From positions 800,445 to 864,444 of the forward strand of contig NZ_FPEG01000002.1 of NCBI RefSeq assembly GCF_900117395.1: a stretch of DNA of 64,000 nucleotides. The letters run 5' to 3'. The first letter of the stretch is position 1. Each line of letters begins with the position of its first letter. This document shows positions 53,479 to 60,988 of the stretch, one piece after another. The notes under the pieces are model-generated. The model was not told the origin of the DNA. It saw only the letters and a program-made list of their open reading frames with translations, and made no database searches. This DNA is from Agrococcus sp. Marseille-P2731 (lineage in GTDB: Bacteria > Actinomycetota > Actinomycetes > Actinomycetales > Microbacteriaceae). A program made the translations under genes and the position numbers.

Positions 53479-56400
53479 TCGGTCACCTCCGGGATGACGT
53501 GGATGCGGCAGCTGCCGTAGGAGAAGCGGTTGGTGCAGTGCACGGCGGGCTGCGCGGAGAAGCTCGCGCCACCCATCGTGTCGACGGCCGTGCGCAGGTG
53601 CTCGCGGAACGCATCCGCGACCTCGTCGTAGGGGTCGGAGTCGACCCGCTTGTCCTTCCGCGAGAGCTTCGGCATGAGCAGCCGCGCCTGCGTTGGCGCG
53701 CCCTCGGCGATGCCCTCGATCGCGCCCAGCGCCACCGCGAGCTGATAGGCGCGCAGCTGCAGGTTGCCGAGCTCGGGGACGACCTTCGGCATCGACTTGC
53801 CGGTCTTGAGGTCGACGATGCGCACCCGGCCGTCGGGGTGGCGCTCGAGCCAGTCGATCGAGCCCGAGAGGGTCGCGCCGTCGAGGTCGACCGAGAAGCG
53901 CGCCTCGCGGTCACCCTGCTCGATCACCCACCCCTCGCCGCGCAGCACCTGGAAGTAGTCGGCCAGTGCCGCGGTCATCGGCGCCACCTCCTCCCGCTGC
54001 CGCGCAGCCTCCCAGCTCGACTCGTGCGCGAGCTCGGGGAAGCGAGCGTCGATGGCGGACTCGAGCGCGGCAGGATCGGTCGAATCGGCGCGCTCGACGG
54101 CGTCGTGCACGATCGTGCCGAACGCCGCCGCCCTGCTGCCCGTGCCGCCGGCGAGGCGGCCGATGATCCACGACACCTCGCAGTCCGAGAGGGTCTGCAG
54201 CGCTGACGGGCTGACGCGCACCGGTTCGTGCGCGTCGAGCCGCTCGACGCTCGTCAGTGGGGCGAGGCCCGCCCACTCCTCCGGCGCCGCCCCCGGCACG
54301 CCCCGCTCGGCGAGCCGGCGCAGCGCGGCCGCGGCGGCTGCTGCCGCCGTGGGCTCCTGCGCGGTCACGACGCGACGGCGCAGGTGGCCCACGAGCGACC
54401 GCAGCGAGTGCCAGCCATCGGTGAAGGGGGGCACCGGCTCGAGCCCGGCGACGAACGGGGAGCGCTGCTCGTCCTCGTTCTCGACGGCCGTCAGCACCAC
54501 CGAGCGCCGCGCGGTCGCGACCGCCTTGACGAACATCCGCAGCTCGTCGTGCAGCACGGCGGTGCGAGCGTCGTCGGTCTCGTCGCCCGTCAAGCGGTTC
54601 GCGCCCAGCAGGGAGCCGCGCAGGCGCAGGTTCGGCCACACGCCGTCCTGCAGCCCGGCGACGATGACGGTGTCGAGCTCGCGCCCGACGAACTGCCCCG
54701 GGGTGCCGATCGCGACCCGCGCGCCCTCGGCCCTCGCGGCGAGCGAGTCGTCGTCGACGCTCGAGGCGAGCCAGGCGTCGACGAAGCCGCCCGTGTCGAC
54801 GTCGGGGCGGCGCTCGATGAGCCGCGCCACCTGGTCGAACAGCGCCACGACGGCATCGAGCCTGCGGTTCGCCAGCGCGCGCTCCGCCCCCGCGCCGCCG
54901 AGCGCGGCCGATCGCCAGGACTCGGCGACACCGGCGGCATCCCACACTGCCCACAGCACCTGGTCGACGGATGCCGGGGTCTCGCCGCCCGCGAGCTGCC
55001 TCGCGCGCTCGATCATGCGCGCGAGGCGCCGCGCGGCGGCCACGGCGGCGCGCGCACCGGCGAGCCCCTCGAACCGCTGCGGCTGCTCGAGCGCCTCGCG
55101 CACCAGCTCGGCACCGGGCACGTGGACCTCGCCGCCTCCCGCGATGACGCTGTGCCGCAGCGCGCGCTTCAGTCGGCGCACCGCGAGCGCGTCCTGCCCC
55201 AGCAGATCGCTGCGCAGCAGCTGCTCGGCGAGGGCAGCGGTGAGCGGCACCCGATCGGCCGCCACGGCGAGCACCTGCACGAGCGCGTCGACCACGCCGA
55301 CCTCGCGCAGCCGGGTAGGACCGCCAGCCGCGACGGGCACGTCGAGCGACGCCAGCAGCGACGCGAGCTCGGAGGCGGCGCGACCGGTGCGGGCGATGAT
55401 CGCCATCTCGTCGTGGCGCACGCCGCGCGCGCGGCGCTCGTGGATCACCCGGGCGATCTGGCGCGCCTGCTCGTCGACGGAAGGGGCGATCCGCAGCTCG
55501 ACGGCGTCGCCCGCGGGGCCCGCCGGCGCCGCCCCGCGCTGGTCGCCGGCACGCGCGGTGCCGATGCGCTCGGCGGAGGACTCGGCGAGCGCGCGGATCG
55601 CCGTGCCGTGCCGGTGGTCGCGCGTGAGGCGGAGGCGATGCCCGGGCTGCGCGGCGAAGCCCAGTCGTTGCGGCAGCGCCCCGAGCAGCGCCGGATCGGC
55701 CCCGCGGAACCCGCCGGTGGTCGTGTCGGGATCGCCGAACGCCACGACGCTCGCGCCCCGCGCGCGCAGCGCCTCGAGGACCACGACCGCGCCCTCCGTG
55801 AGCTCCTGCGCGTCGTCGACGAGCACGAGCGTCGGCAGCTGCACGGTCGTCACCGCGATCTCGGCGGCCGCGCGGCGCAGCAGCGAGGCCGCCGTCACCG
55901 CCTCTGCACCGCGCCGCTCGAGCCGCTGCAGCCGGTCGAACTCGGCTATGAAGGTGCCGGCTGCGACCCACTCCTGCACGCCGCGGCTCTCGCCCTCTCG
56001 CGCCAGCGCCTCCGCCCCCATGCCGCGCTCGGCGGCAGCGGCCATCAGCTCGCGCAGCTCTGCCCGGAAGCCGGCCTGCTCGCGCACCTCGAGCCCCAGG
56101 TGCTCGGGCCAGGCCGGGCCGCTCGACTCCCCCGCCTCGGCGTCGTCGGCGTGCCCGGCGAGCATCGCGGCGATGATGCGATCCTGCTCGGCGCCCGAGA
56201 GCAGCTGCGGCGCCGACCGGCCCTCGGCGAGCGCTGCGGCGGTGAGGACCGCGTGCGCGAAGGACGGCATCGAGCGGGCGAGCGGACCGGGGGTGACGAT
56301 CGCCGTGCGGTGCGCCAGGCGGTCGCGCAGCGCTGTCGCCGCCTGGCGCGAGCCCGCCACGACGAGCAGCGCTGCCGGTGGCAGCCCAGCGCCGAGGCGC

Positions 56401-56531
56401 GCCGCCGCGAGCTCGACGAGCGTCGCCGTCTTGCCGGTGCCCGCCGCCCCGATGACGATGGCGGAGGCGGTCTCCGGCAGGGCGAGCACGGCGCGCTGCG
56501 AGGCGTCGAGGGTCACGGTCTGATCGGTCAC
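53475..56531 (-). CDS. adnA: AdnA-like helicase-nuclease (Rv3202c-type)
   Basis: A 1018-residue partner of AdnB. Walker A GAAGTGKT is at residues 28-35; Walker B reads LVLVDDAQEL with Asp in place of the catalytic Glu, a sign of a weaker motor. The C-terminal nuclease keeps the histidine (GTIVHDAVE), SIDWLE, IVDLKTGK and QLRAYQLA motifs. Cysteines in LSDCEVSW and HCTNRFSYGSC could hold an iron-sulphur cluster as in AddB. The GTG is six bases behind TACCGT (56538-56543, minus strand), so adnAB is probably a leaderless operon. Confidence 0.92.
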   Translation of the reverse strand: MTDQTVTLDASQRAVLALPETASAIVIGAAGTGKTATLVELAAARLGAGLPPAALLVVAGSRQAATALRDRLAHRTAIVTPGPLARSMPSFAHAVLTAAALAEGRSAPQLLSGAEQDRIIAAMLAGHADDAEAGESSGPAWPEHLGLEVREQAGFRAELRELMAAAAERGMGAEALAREGESRGVQEWVAAGTFIAEFDRLQRLERRGAEAVTAASLLRRAAAEIAVTTVQLPTLVLVDDAQELTEGAVVVLEALRARGASVVAFGDPDTTTGGFRGADPALLGALPQRLGFAAQPGHRLRLTRDHRHGTAIRALAESSAERIGTARAGDQRGAAPAGPAGDAVELRIAPSVDEQARQIARVIHERRARGVRHDEMAIIARTGRAASELASLLASLDVPVAAGGPTRLREVGVVDALVQVLAVAADRVPLTAALAEQLLRSDLLGQDALAVRRLKRALRHSVIAGGGEVHVPGAELVREALEQPQRFEGLAGARAAVAAARRLARMIERARQLAGGETPASVDQVLWAVWDAAGVAESWRSAALGGAGAERALANRRLDAVVALFDQVARLIERRPDVDTGGFVDAWLASSVDDDSLAARAEGARVAIGTPGQFVGRELDTVIVAGLQDGVWPNLRLRGSLLGANRLTGDETDDARTAVLHDELRMFVKAVATARRSVVLTAVENEDEQRSPFVAGLEPVPPFTDGWHSLRSLVGHLRRRVVTAQEPTAAAAAAAALRRLAERGVPGAAPEEWAGLAPLTSVERLDAHEPVRVSPSALQTLSDCEVSWIIGRLAGGTGSRAAAFGTIVHDAVERADSTDPAALESAIDARFPELAHESSWEAARQREEVAPMTAALADYFQVLRGEGWVIEQGDREARFSVDLDGATLSGSIDWLERHPDGRVRIVDLKTGKSMPKVVPELGNLQLRAYQLAVALGAIEGIAEGAPTQARLLMPKLSRKDKRVDSDPYDEVADAFREHLRTAVDTMGGASFSAQPAVHCTNRFSYGSCRIHVIPEVTE

Positions 56532-56537
56532 AGCGCC

Positions 56538-56614
56538 ACGGTATCGACGGCCGCCGACATCCGCGTTCGCCGGGCGCGCAACGGCGCGTCAGCCCGCATC
56601 CGTGTCGCTATCCT
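56538..56614. promoter_or_regulatory. Divergent promoters of adnAB and the DUF3107 gene
   Basis: TACCGT (56538-56543, minus strand) is six bases before the adnA start; TATCCT (56609-56614, plus strand) is seven bases before the DUF3107 start. An AGGAG lies between the second hexamer and the ATG but would be lost if transcription begins at the usual distance. Confidence 0.5.
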
Positions 56615-56621
56615 CAGGAGC

Positions 56622-56840
56622 ATGGACATCCGCATCGGCATCAAGGACTCTGCGCGCGAGATCGCGTTCGACTCGGCACAGGCTGCCAAGGAGATCGAGG
56701 ACACCGTGATCGCTGCCCTCGATTCCGGGCACCTCGTGCTCGACGACGCCAAGGGCCGTCGCTACATCGTGCCGAGCACGGGCATCGCCTACGTCGAGAT
56801 CGGCAGCGAGTCGACGCGCAAGATCGGCTTCGTGGCCTGA
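56622..56840 (+). CDS. DUF3107 small protein (TB9.4-like)
   Basis: A 72-residue protein with MDIRIGIKDSAREIAFDSAQ and IPSTGIAYVEIGSES-type VPSTGIAYVEIG, matching DUF3107 (Rv3208A/TB9.4). The role is unknown; members occur beside DNA-repair or DEAD-helicase genes across actinobacteria. Its last base overlaps the next ATG (TGATG). Confidence 0.88.
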   Translation: MDIRIGIKDSAREIAFDSAQAAKEIEDTVIAALDSGHLVLDDAKGRRYIVPSTGIAYVEIGSESTRKIGFVA

Positions 56841-57145
56841 TGCTCCCCATCCTCGTGCTGGTGCCCATGGTGATGGGCGCGGCGATCGGGCTGCTGGCCC
56901 GCTACCTGCTGCCGGGGCGCCAGTGGGTGGGTCTCTTCCTCAACCCGCTCGCAGCCGCTGCGGCCGCGGGCGTGGTGTGGACGATCGGCGCCGCCATGGG
57001 CGCAGGTGCGGACAACGGCTGGCTGTGGCTCGCCAGCCTCGTCGCGGCGCTCGCCGTGAGCGTCGTGCTGCCGCGGGTGCTGCCTGCACGCCGGGAGCGG
57101 GCAGACGCCGAGTACCTCGCGCAGCTGCGCGCCACCAAGGCCTGA
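56840..57145 (+). CDS. Small three-helix membrane protein
   Basis: A 101-residue hydrophobic protein with helices at about 2-22, 31-53 and 60-80 and a charged tail (PARRERADAEYLAQLRATKA). Not recognised as a named family. It starts at the last base of the DUF3107 gene, so the two are one operon. It ends 60 bases before the convergent ferritin-like gene. Confidence 0.7.
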   Translation: MLPILVLVPMVMGAAIGLLARYLLPGRQWVGLFLNPLAAAAAAGVVWTIGAAMGAGADNGWLWLASLVAALAVSVVLPRVLPARRERADAEYLAQLRATKA

Positions 57146-57205
57146 GTCCTCGCCGGACCGAGGTCCGCGCAGCGGCCCGCCGGCCGACGCTCAGGCGGCG
57201 GTCGC

Positions 57206-57931
57206 TCAGGCGGTCAGCCCCAGCTCGTCCATGCGGCGCGTGTGCGAGGCGACGATGTCGTTGAACGCCGGTTCCAGCCGCTTCTGGCTCGGCACCGCGC
57301 GACCGGTCTCGTCGAGCCCGTTGACCGCGAGGTACATCTGCAAGAGGGTGTCGCCGACCAGCCGGCGCCCCCACACGGCCATGCGGTCGGAGAGCCGCGG
57401 CGTCGCATCGATGGCCTCGCGCAGCAGGCGCACGAGGTGCGGATGCGCGCTCTCCCCGCGCAGCGCCCGCAGCATCGCGTCCTGATCCTGCTCCGGCAGA
57501 CCCGGCACGATCGCGACGAAGAAGTCCTCGAGCAGGCCGGAGGCGACGTGGATCGCCAGCAGCTGCTCGTACCAGTCGGCGCCCTCGATCGCGCTGGAGA
57601 ACTGGTGGATCGACTCGACGAAGGGGCGGATCGCCTCCTCGGGGTCGACGCCCTCTCCCTCGAGGATGCGCGCGAAGGCGCTCGCGCGGCTCGCGTGCAT
57701 CCGCACGACCTCGGCGAGCTCGGTGCGCGCGGCGAGCGTCGGCGCCTGGTCGAGCACGCGGCCCGACTTCACGACCAGCTCGAGCTCGAGCCCGAGGGCC
57801 TGGCCGACGAAGGGCACGAGCGCAGGGCGCACGTCCGAGAGCAGCACGCGGTCGCCGACGACCGGCACCCGGTGCTGCCGGAGGAGCTGGCGCGTCACGT
57901 CGCGCGGCGTCCGATCGAACCACTTCACCAC
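57206..57931 (-). CDS. Ferritin-like-fold protein (Rv3210c-like)
   Basis: A 241-residue all-helical protein with the actinobacterial ferritin-like domain: IEGADWYEQLLAIHVASGLLEDFF (about 113-136) carries Glu/His residues that could bind iron, and a second Glu/His set is less clear. In other genomes it neighbours the DEAD-box helicase, as here. The function is unknown. The GTG is seven bases behind TAGACT (57939-57944, minus strand). Confidence 0.78.
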   Translation of the reverse strand: MVKWFDRTPRDVTRQLLRQHRVPVVGDRVLLSDVRPALVPFVGQALGLELELVVKSGRVLDQAPTLAARTELAEVVRMHASRASAFARILEGEGVDPEEAIRPFVESIHQFSSAIEGADWYEQLLAIHVASGLLEDFFVAIVPGLPEQDQDAMLRALRGESAHPHLVRLLREAIDATPRLSDRMAVWGRRLVGDTLLQMYLAVNGLDETGRAVPSQKRLEPAFNDIVASHTRRMDELGLTA

Positions 57932-58017
57932 GGGAAGGAGTCTAGGGGCGGTTCGGAACCCGCCGACGCATGCCGCCGCTAGGATTGCCGGAGCATACGA
58001 ACAGGTGGAACACTCCC

Positions 58018-59547
58018 TTGACTTTCCAAGATCTCAGCATCGACGCCGACATGGTCCAGGCACTCGCCGACCGCGGCATCCTCGAGCCCTTCCCCATCCA
58101 GCAGCAGACGATCCCGCTCGCGCTGTCCGGACAGGACATCATCGGCCAGGCGAAGACCGGCACCGGCAAGACCTTCGCCTTCGGCCTCCCCCTCTCGCAG
58201 CGGCTGGGCGAGACGCCCGCGCCGGGCGTGCAGGCGCTCATCGTCGTGCCGACGCGCGAGCTCGCCGTGCAGGTGACCGAGGACATGGAGATCATCACCT
58301 CCAACCGTCCGACCACGGTCGTCTCCATCTACGGCGGCAAGGCCTACGAGGGCCAGATCGACCAGCTGAAGGCTGGCGCCCAGATCGTGGTCGGCACGCC
58401 CGGCCGCCTCCTGGACCTCGTGCAGCAGCGCATCCTCGACCTCTCGAACGTCAAGGAGATGGTGCTCGACGAGGCAGACCGCATGCTCGACCTGGGCTTC
58501 CTGCCCGACGTCGAGAAGCTGTTCTCGAAGGTGCCGGCCGTGCGCCACACGATGCTGTTCTCGGCCACGATGCCCGACGCCATCGTCGGCCTCGCCCGCC
58601 GCTTCATGTCGCGCCCGCTCCACATCCGTGCCGCCGGCGTCGACGAGACGATCGCGCAGGCCAACATCGAGCACATCGTCTACCGGGCCCACGCACTCGA
58701 CAAGGACGAGGTCGTCTCGCGCATCCTGCAGGCGGAGGGCCGCGGCAAGACCGTCGTCTTCACGCGCACGAAGCGCGCCGCCTCACGCCTCACCGAGGAG
58801 CTCATCGACCGCGGCTTCCAGGCCGCTGCCGTGCACGGCGACATGAGCCAGGAGGCTCGCGAGCGCGCCATGGCGCAGTTCAAGGCCGGCAAGAAGGATG
58901 TGCTCGTCGCCACGGACGTCGCCGCGCGCGGCATCGACGTCGACGACGTGTCGCACGTCATCAACCACACGATCCCAGAGGACGAGAAGGCCTACCTGCA
59001 CCGCGTCGGCCGCACCGGCCGCGCCGGCCGCACGGGCATCGCCGTGACCTTCGTCGACTGGGACGACCTGCACAAGTGGGCGCTCATCGATCGCGCGCTG
59101 GAGTTCAACAAGCCCGAGCCGGTCGAGACCTACTCGTCGAGCCCGCACCTCTACTCCGACCTCAACATCCCGCAGGGGGTGAAGGGCCGGCTCACGACGA
59201 CGCCGCCCCACAAGGAGGCCAAGCGCGAGGGCGTCGCACCTCGCTCCCGGGGTGGCGAGCGCGGCGGTCGCGGCAGCGAGCGCGCCGGTGAGCGCGCCGG
59301 TGAGCGCGGCAGCGAGCGCACTGATGAGCGCAGCACCGAGGGCGCCGAGGGCCAGCGGCGTCGGCGCCGCGGTGGCCGCGGGCGCTCCGGCGGCGACAGC
59401 GGGGCGGATGCTTCGCAGCAGCCCGAGGGCCGCGGCACGCACGACGGTGGTGGGGTCGAGCACCACGACGGCAACGCAGCTCCGCAGCGGCGGCGTCGGC
59501 GTCGTCGCACCGGTGGCGGCGGGGCCGCGCAGGCCCCCCAGAACTGA
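58018..59547 (+). CDS. DEAD-box RNA helicase
   Basis: A 509-residue helicase with all motifs: Q motif FPIQQQTIP, AKTGTGKT (45-52), PTRELA, GG, TPGR, DEAD (151-154), SAT, VFTRTK, ARGID and HRVGRTGRAGR. Its C-terminal 140 residues are Arg/Gly-rich (RhlE/CsdA-like RNA-binding tail) with repeats such as SERAGERAGERG. A TTG start at 58018 is preferred because AGGTGG lies nine bases upstream and a TAGGAT -10 is at 57980-57985; an earlier in-frame ATG (57970) would lie before that promoter. Probably in ribosome assembly or mRNA decay. Confidence 0.92.
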   Translation: MTFQDLSIDADMVQALADRGILEPFPIQQQTIPLALSGQDIIGQAKTGTGKTFAFGLPLSQRLGETPAPGVQALIVVPTRELAVQVTEDMEIITSNRPTTVVSIYGGKAYEGQIDQLKAGAQIVVGTPGRLLDLVQQRILDLSNVKEMVLDEADRMLDLGFLPDVEKLFSKVPAVRHTMLFSATMPDAIVGLARRFMSRPLHIRAAGVDETIAQANIEHIVYRAHALDKDEVVSRILQAEGRGKTVVFTRTKRAASRLTEELIDRGFQAAAVHGDMSQEARERAMAQFKAGKKDVLVATDVAARGIDVDDVSHVINHTIPEDEKAYLHRVGRTGRAGRTGIAVTFVDWDDLHKWALIDRALEFNKPEPVETYSSSPHLYSDLNIPQGVKGRLTTTPPHKEAKREGVAPRSRGGERGGRGSERAGERAGERGSERTDERSTEGAEGQRRRRRGGRGRSGGDSGADASQQPEGRGTHDGGGVEHHDGNAAPQRRRRRRRTGGGGAAQAPQN

Positions 59548-60903
59548 CGCGCTCCGTCCCCGGCAGTGCTCGGTGAACGGCCGCTCCGCATGCGCGGGGC
59601 GGCCGTTCGCCTTGGCGGCCTCGCGGAGCGCGCGACGCGCTCCGCGCCCGAGCGGCGCCCCGCGTTCGCGTGGCGCCTCCCGTGCTCGAGCGGCGCCTCC
59701 CGCGCTCGAGCGGCGCCTTGCGTGCTCGAGTGGCGCCTTGCGTGCTTGAGTGGCGCCTCCCGCATGTGAGTGGCGCATTGCATCGCTGAGTGGCGCCTCG
59801 CGCATGTGAGTGGCGCCTTGCGTGCTTGAGTGGCGCCTCCCGCATGTGAGTGGCGCCTTGCGTGCTTGAGTGGCGCCTCCCGCATGTGAGTGGCGCCTCC
59901 TACCCTGGACGCCGGAGGGGGAGCGCGCGGCGCCCGGCGCGCCCGTCGGGCGGCCGCACACCGCGGACGCGCTGGTCTCGCCCGGCATGGCCGCCGACCG
60001 ACGGGCCGCGAGGCCGGGCACCGCGACACCGTCGGTGGTGTGCTCCCCCAGCACGTTCGGCTTGCCGAGCCCGTGGTAGTCGCTCGAGCCGGTGACGAGG
60101 AGTCCCAGCCGCTCGGCGTCGCGGAGCAGCTGCGCCCGGTCAGCGTCGTCGTTGTCGCGGTGCCAGACCTCGACCCCGCCGAGGCCGGCGGCCGCGAGGT
60201 CGCCGAGCGCGGCCAGGTGCATGACGGGCCGCCCGCGCGCACCCGGGTGCGCGAGCACCGAGACGCCGCCGGCGTCGTGGATGATCCTGATCGCCTCCTC
60301 GGGCGCCGGCGCCCGGTGCGGCTGGTAGTAGCCGCCCTGCCAGTGCAGGATGCCGTCGAACGCGGCCGATCGGTCGGCGACGATGCCGAGCGAGACGAGC
60401 GCGTCTGCGATGTGCGGCCGCCCGATGGTCGCGCCGGGCGCCGAGTGCTCCTCGACGTGCTGCCAGGTGAGCGGGTAGTCGCGACCGATGGCGTGCACCA
60501 TGCGCTCGGCCCGCGTCACCCGCTCGGTGCGGATGCGCTCGCGCTCACCCATGAACGCCGCCGACTCTGGGTCGAGCAGGTAGCCCAGCACGTGCACGCT
60601 GGCCGGCCCGATCTGCGAGGAGAACTCGACACCGGGCAGCAGCGCGATGCCGACCTCGCGCGCCGCGTCGCTCGCCTCAGCCCAGCCCGAGACGGTGTCG
60701 TGGTCGGTGAGCGCGACGACGCCCAGCCCGGCCGCGGCCGCCGCGCGCACGACGTCGGCCGGCGCATCCGTGCCGTCTGACTCGCGCGAGTGCGCATGCA
60801 GATCGGCGGCGCCCGCGGCCGACCAGTCGAACGCCGCCGCAGCAGCCCACGCCGCCGCCGAACCGGGCGCCGCTGCTGCCTCAGGCACCCGATCTCGTTC
60901 CAT
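58783..60903 (-). CDS. PHP domain phosphoesterase with abnormal run-on 3' end
   Basis: Residues about 34-285 form a TrpH/YciV-like PHP domain (DLHAHSRESDG, VALTDHDTVSGW, LPGVEFSS, SVLAHPGARGRP, TGSSDYHG), expected to be a metal-dependent phosphoesterase or 5'-3' exonuclease on short RNA or nucleotides. Conservation ends at VLGEHTTDG (about 60045), where relatives soon stop. Here the frame has no stop and runs through the 20-bp array and the antisense of the DEAD helicase to 58783 (706 codons). The part below about 59900 is unlikely to be selected coding sequence. A TAG in another frame at 59900-59902 just before the array suggests a lost stop or a one-base indel. Leaderless ATG six bases behind TAGGCT (60910-60915). 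Confidence 0.7.
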   Translation of the reverse strand: MERDRVPEAAAAPGSAAAWAAAAAFDWSAAGAADLHAHSRESDGTDAPADVVRAAAAAGLGVVALTDHDTVSGWAEASDAAREVGIALLPGVEFSSQIGPASVHVLGYLLDPESAAFMGERERIRTERVTRAERMVHAIGRDYPLTWQHVEEHSAPGATIGRPHIADALVSLGIVADRSAAFDGILHWQGGYYQPHRAPAPEEAIRIIHDAGGVSVLAHPGARGRPVMHLAALGDLAAAGLGGVEVWHRDNDDADRAQLLRDAERLGLLVTGSSDYHGLGKPNVLGEHTTDGVAVPGLAARRSAAMPGETSASAVCGRPTGAPGAARSPSGVQGRRRHSHAGGATQARKAPLTCGRRHSSTQGATHMREAPLSDAMRHSHAGGATQARKAPLEHARRRSSAGGAARAREAPRERGAPLGRGARRALREAAKANGRPAHAERPFTEHCRGRSASVLGGLRGPAATGATTPTPPLRSCVAVVVLDPTTVVRAAALGLLRSIRPAVAAGAPAATAAPTPLALGALGAALISALAAALTGALTGALAAATAALATPGARCDALALGLLVGRRRREPALHPLRDVEVGVEVRARRVGLDRLGLVELQRAIDERPLVQVVPVDEGHGDARAAGAAGAADAVQVGLLVLWDRVVDDVRHVVDVDAARGDVRGDEHILLAGLELRHGALASLLAHVAVHGSGLEAAVDELLGEA
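59575..59608 (+). terminator. Terminator hairpin after the DEAD-box helicase
   Basis: A 10-bp perfect stem GAACGGCCGC with GCGGCCGTTC, extended by an inner CCGC/GCGG pairing, begins 28 bases after the helicase stop. There is no T-run. Confidence 0.7.
59650..59900. repeat. Array of thirteen 20-bp tandem repeats
   Basis: Units begin at 59650, 59668, 59688 and then every 20 bases to 59888 (the first unit is 18 bases, the last only partly conserved). The core is GAG(T/C)GGCGCCT; the other nine bases alternate between TGCGTGCTT and CCCGCATGT types, giving a 40-bp higher-order period at the right end. Left-hand units are more diverged (GAGC, GCGT). No spacers are present. On the plus strand each junction carries TGA and, since 20 is not a multiple of three, stops fall in all three frames; on the minus strand all frames are open. 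It fills the gap between the convergent helicase and PHP genes. Confidence 0.93.
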
Positions 60904-60909
60904 AGCGCC

Positions 60910-60982
60910 AGCCTACGCGCGGCGACCGACGGCCGCCGCGCGCCGGTGCGCAGAGCCCGCGCATGGCAGCATCGCCTACGCT
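60910..60982. promoter_or_regulatory. Divergent leaderless promoters of the PHP and EEP genes
   Basis: TAGGCT (60910-60915, minus strand) is six bases before the PHP ATG and TACGCT (60977-60982, plus strand) six bases before the GTG of the endonuclease/exonuclease/phosphatase gene. Neither start has a ribosome site. Confidence 0.55.
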
Positions 60983-60988
60983 CGCATC

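Noticed and set aside
54052-56840. Long plus-strand open frames opposite adnA
   Set aside because: Shadow frames of a high-GC helicase gene; no conserved motif, and the genuine DUF3107 gene shares the end of one of them by frame coincidence.
59650-59900. CRISPR array
   Set aside because: Units are contiguous 20-mers without unique spacers, and no cas gene lies nearby.
59566-60242. Several short open frames on both strands across the 20-bp array
   Set aside because: They arise because the repeat has few stops on the minus strand; translations are repetitive Arg/Ala/His strings without conservation.
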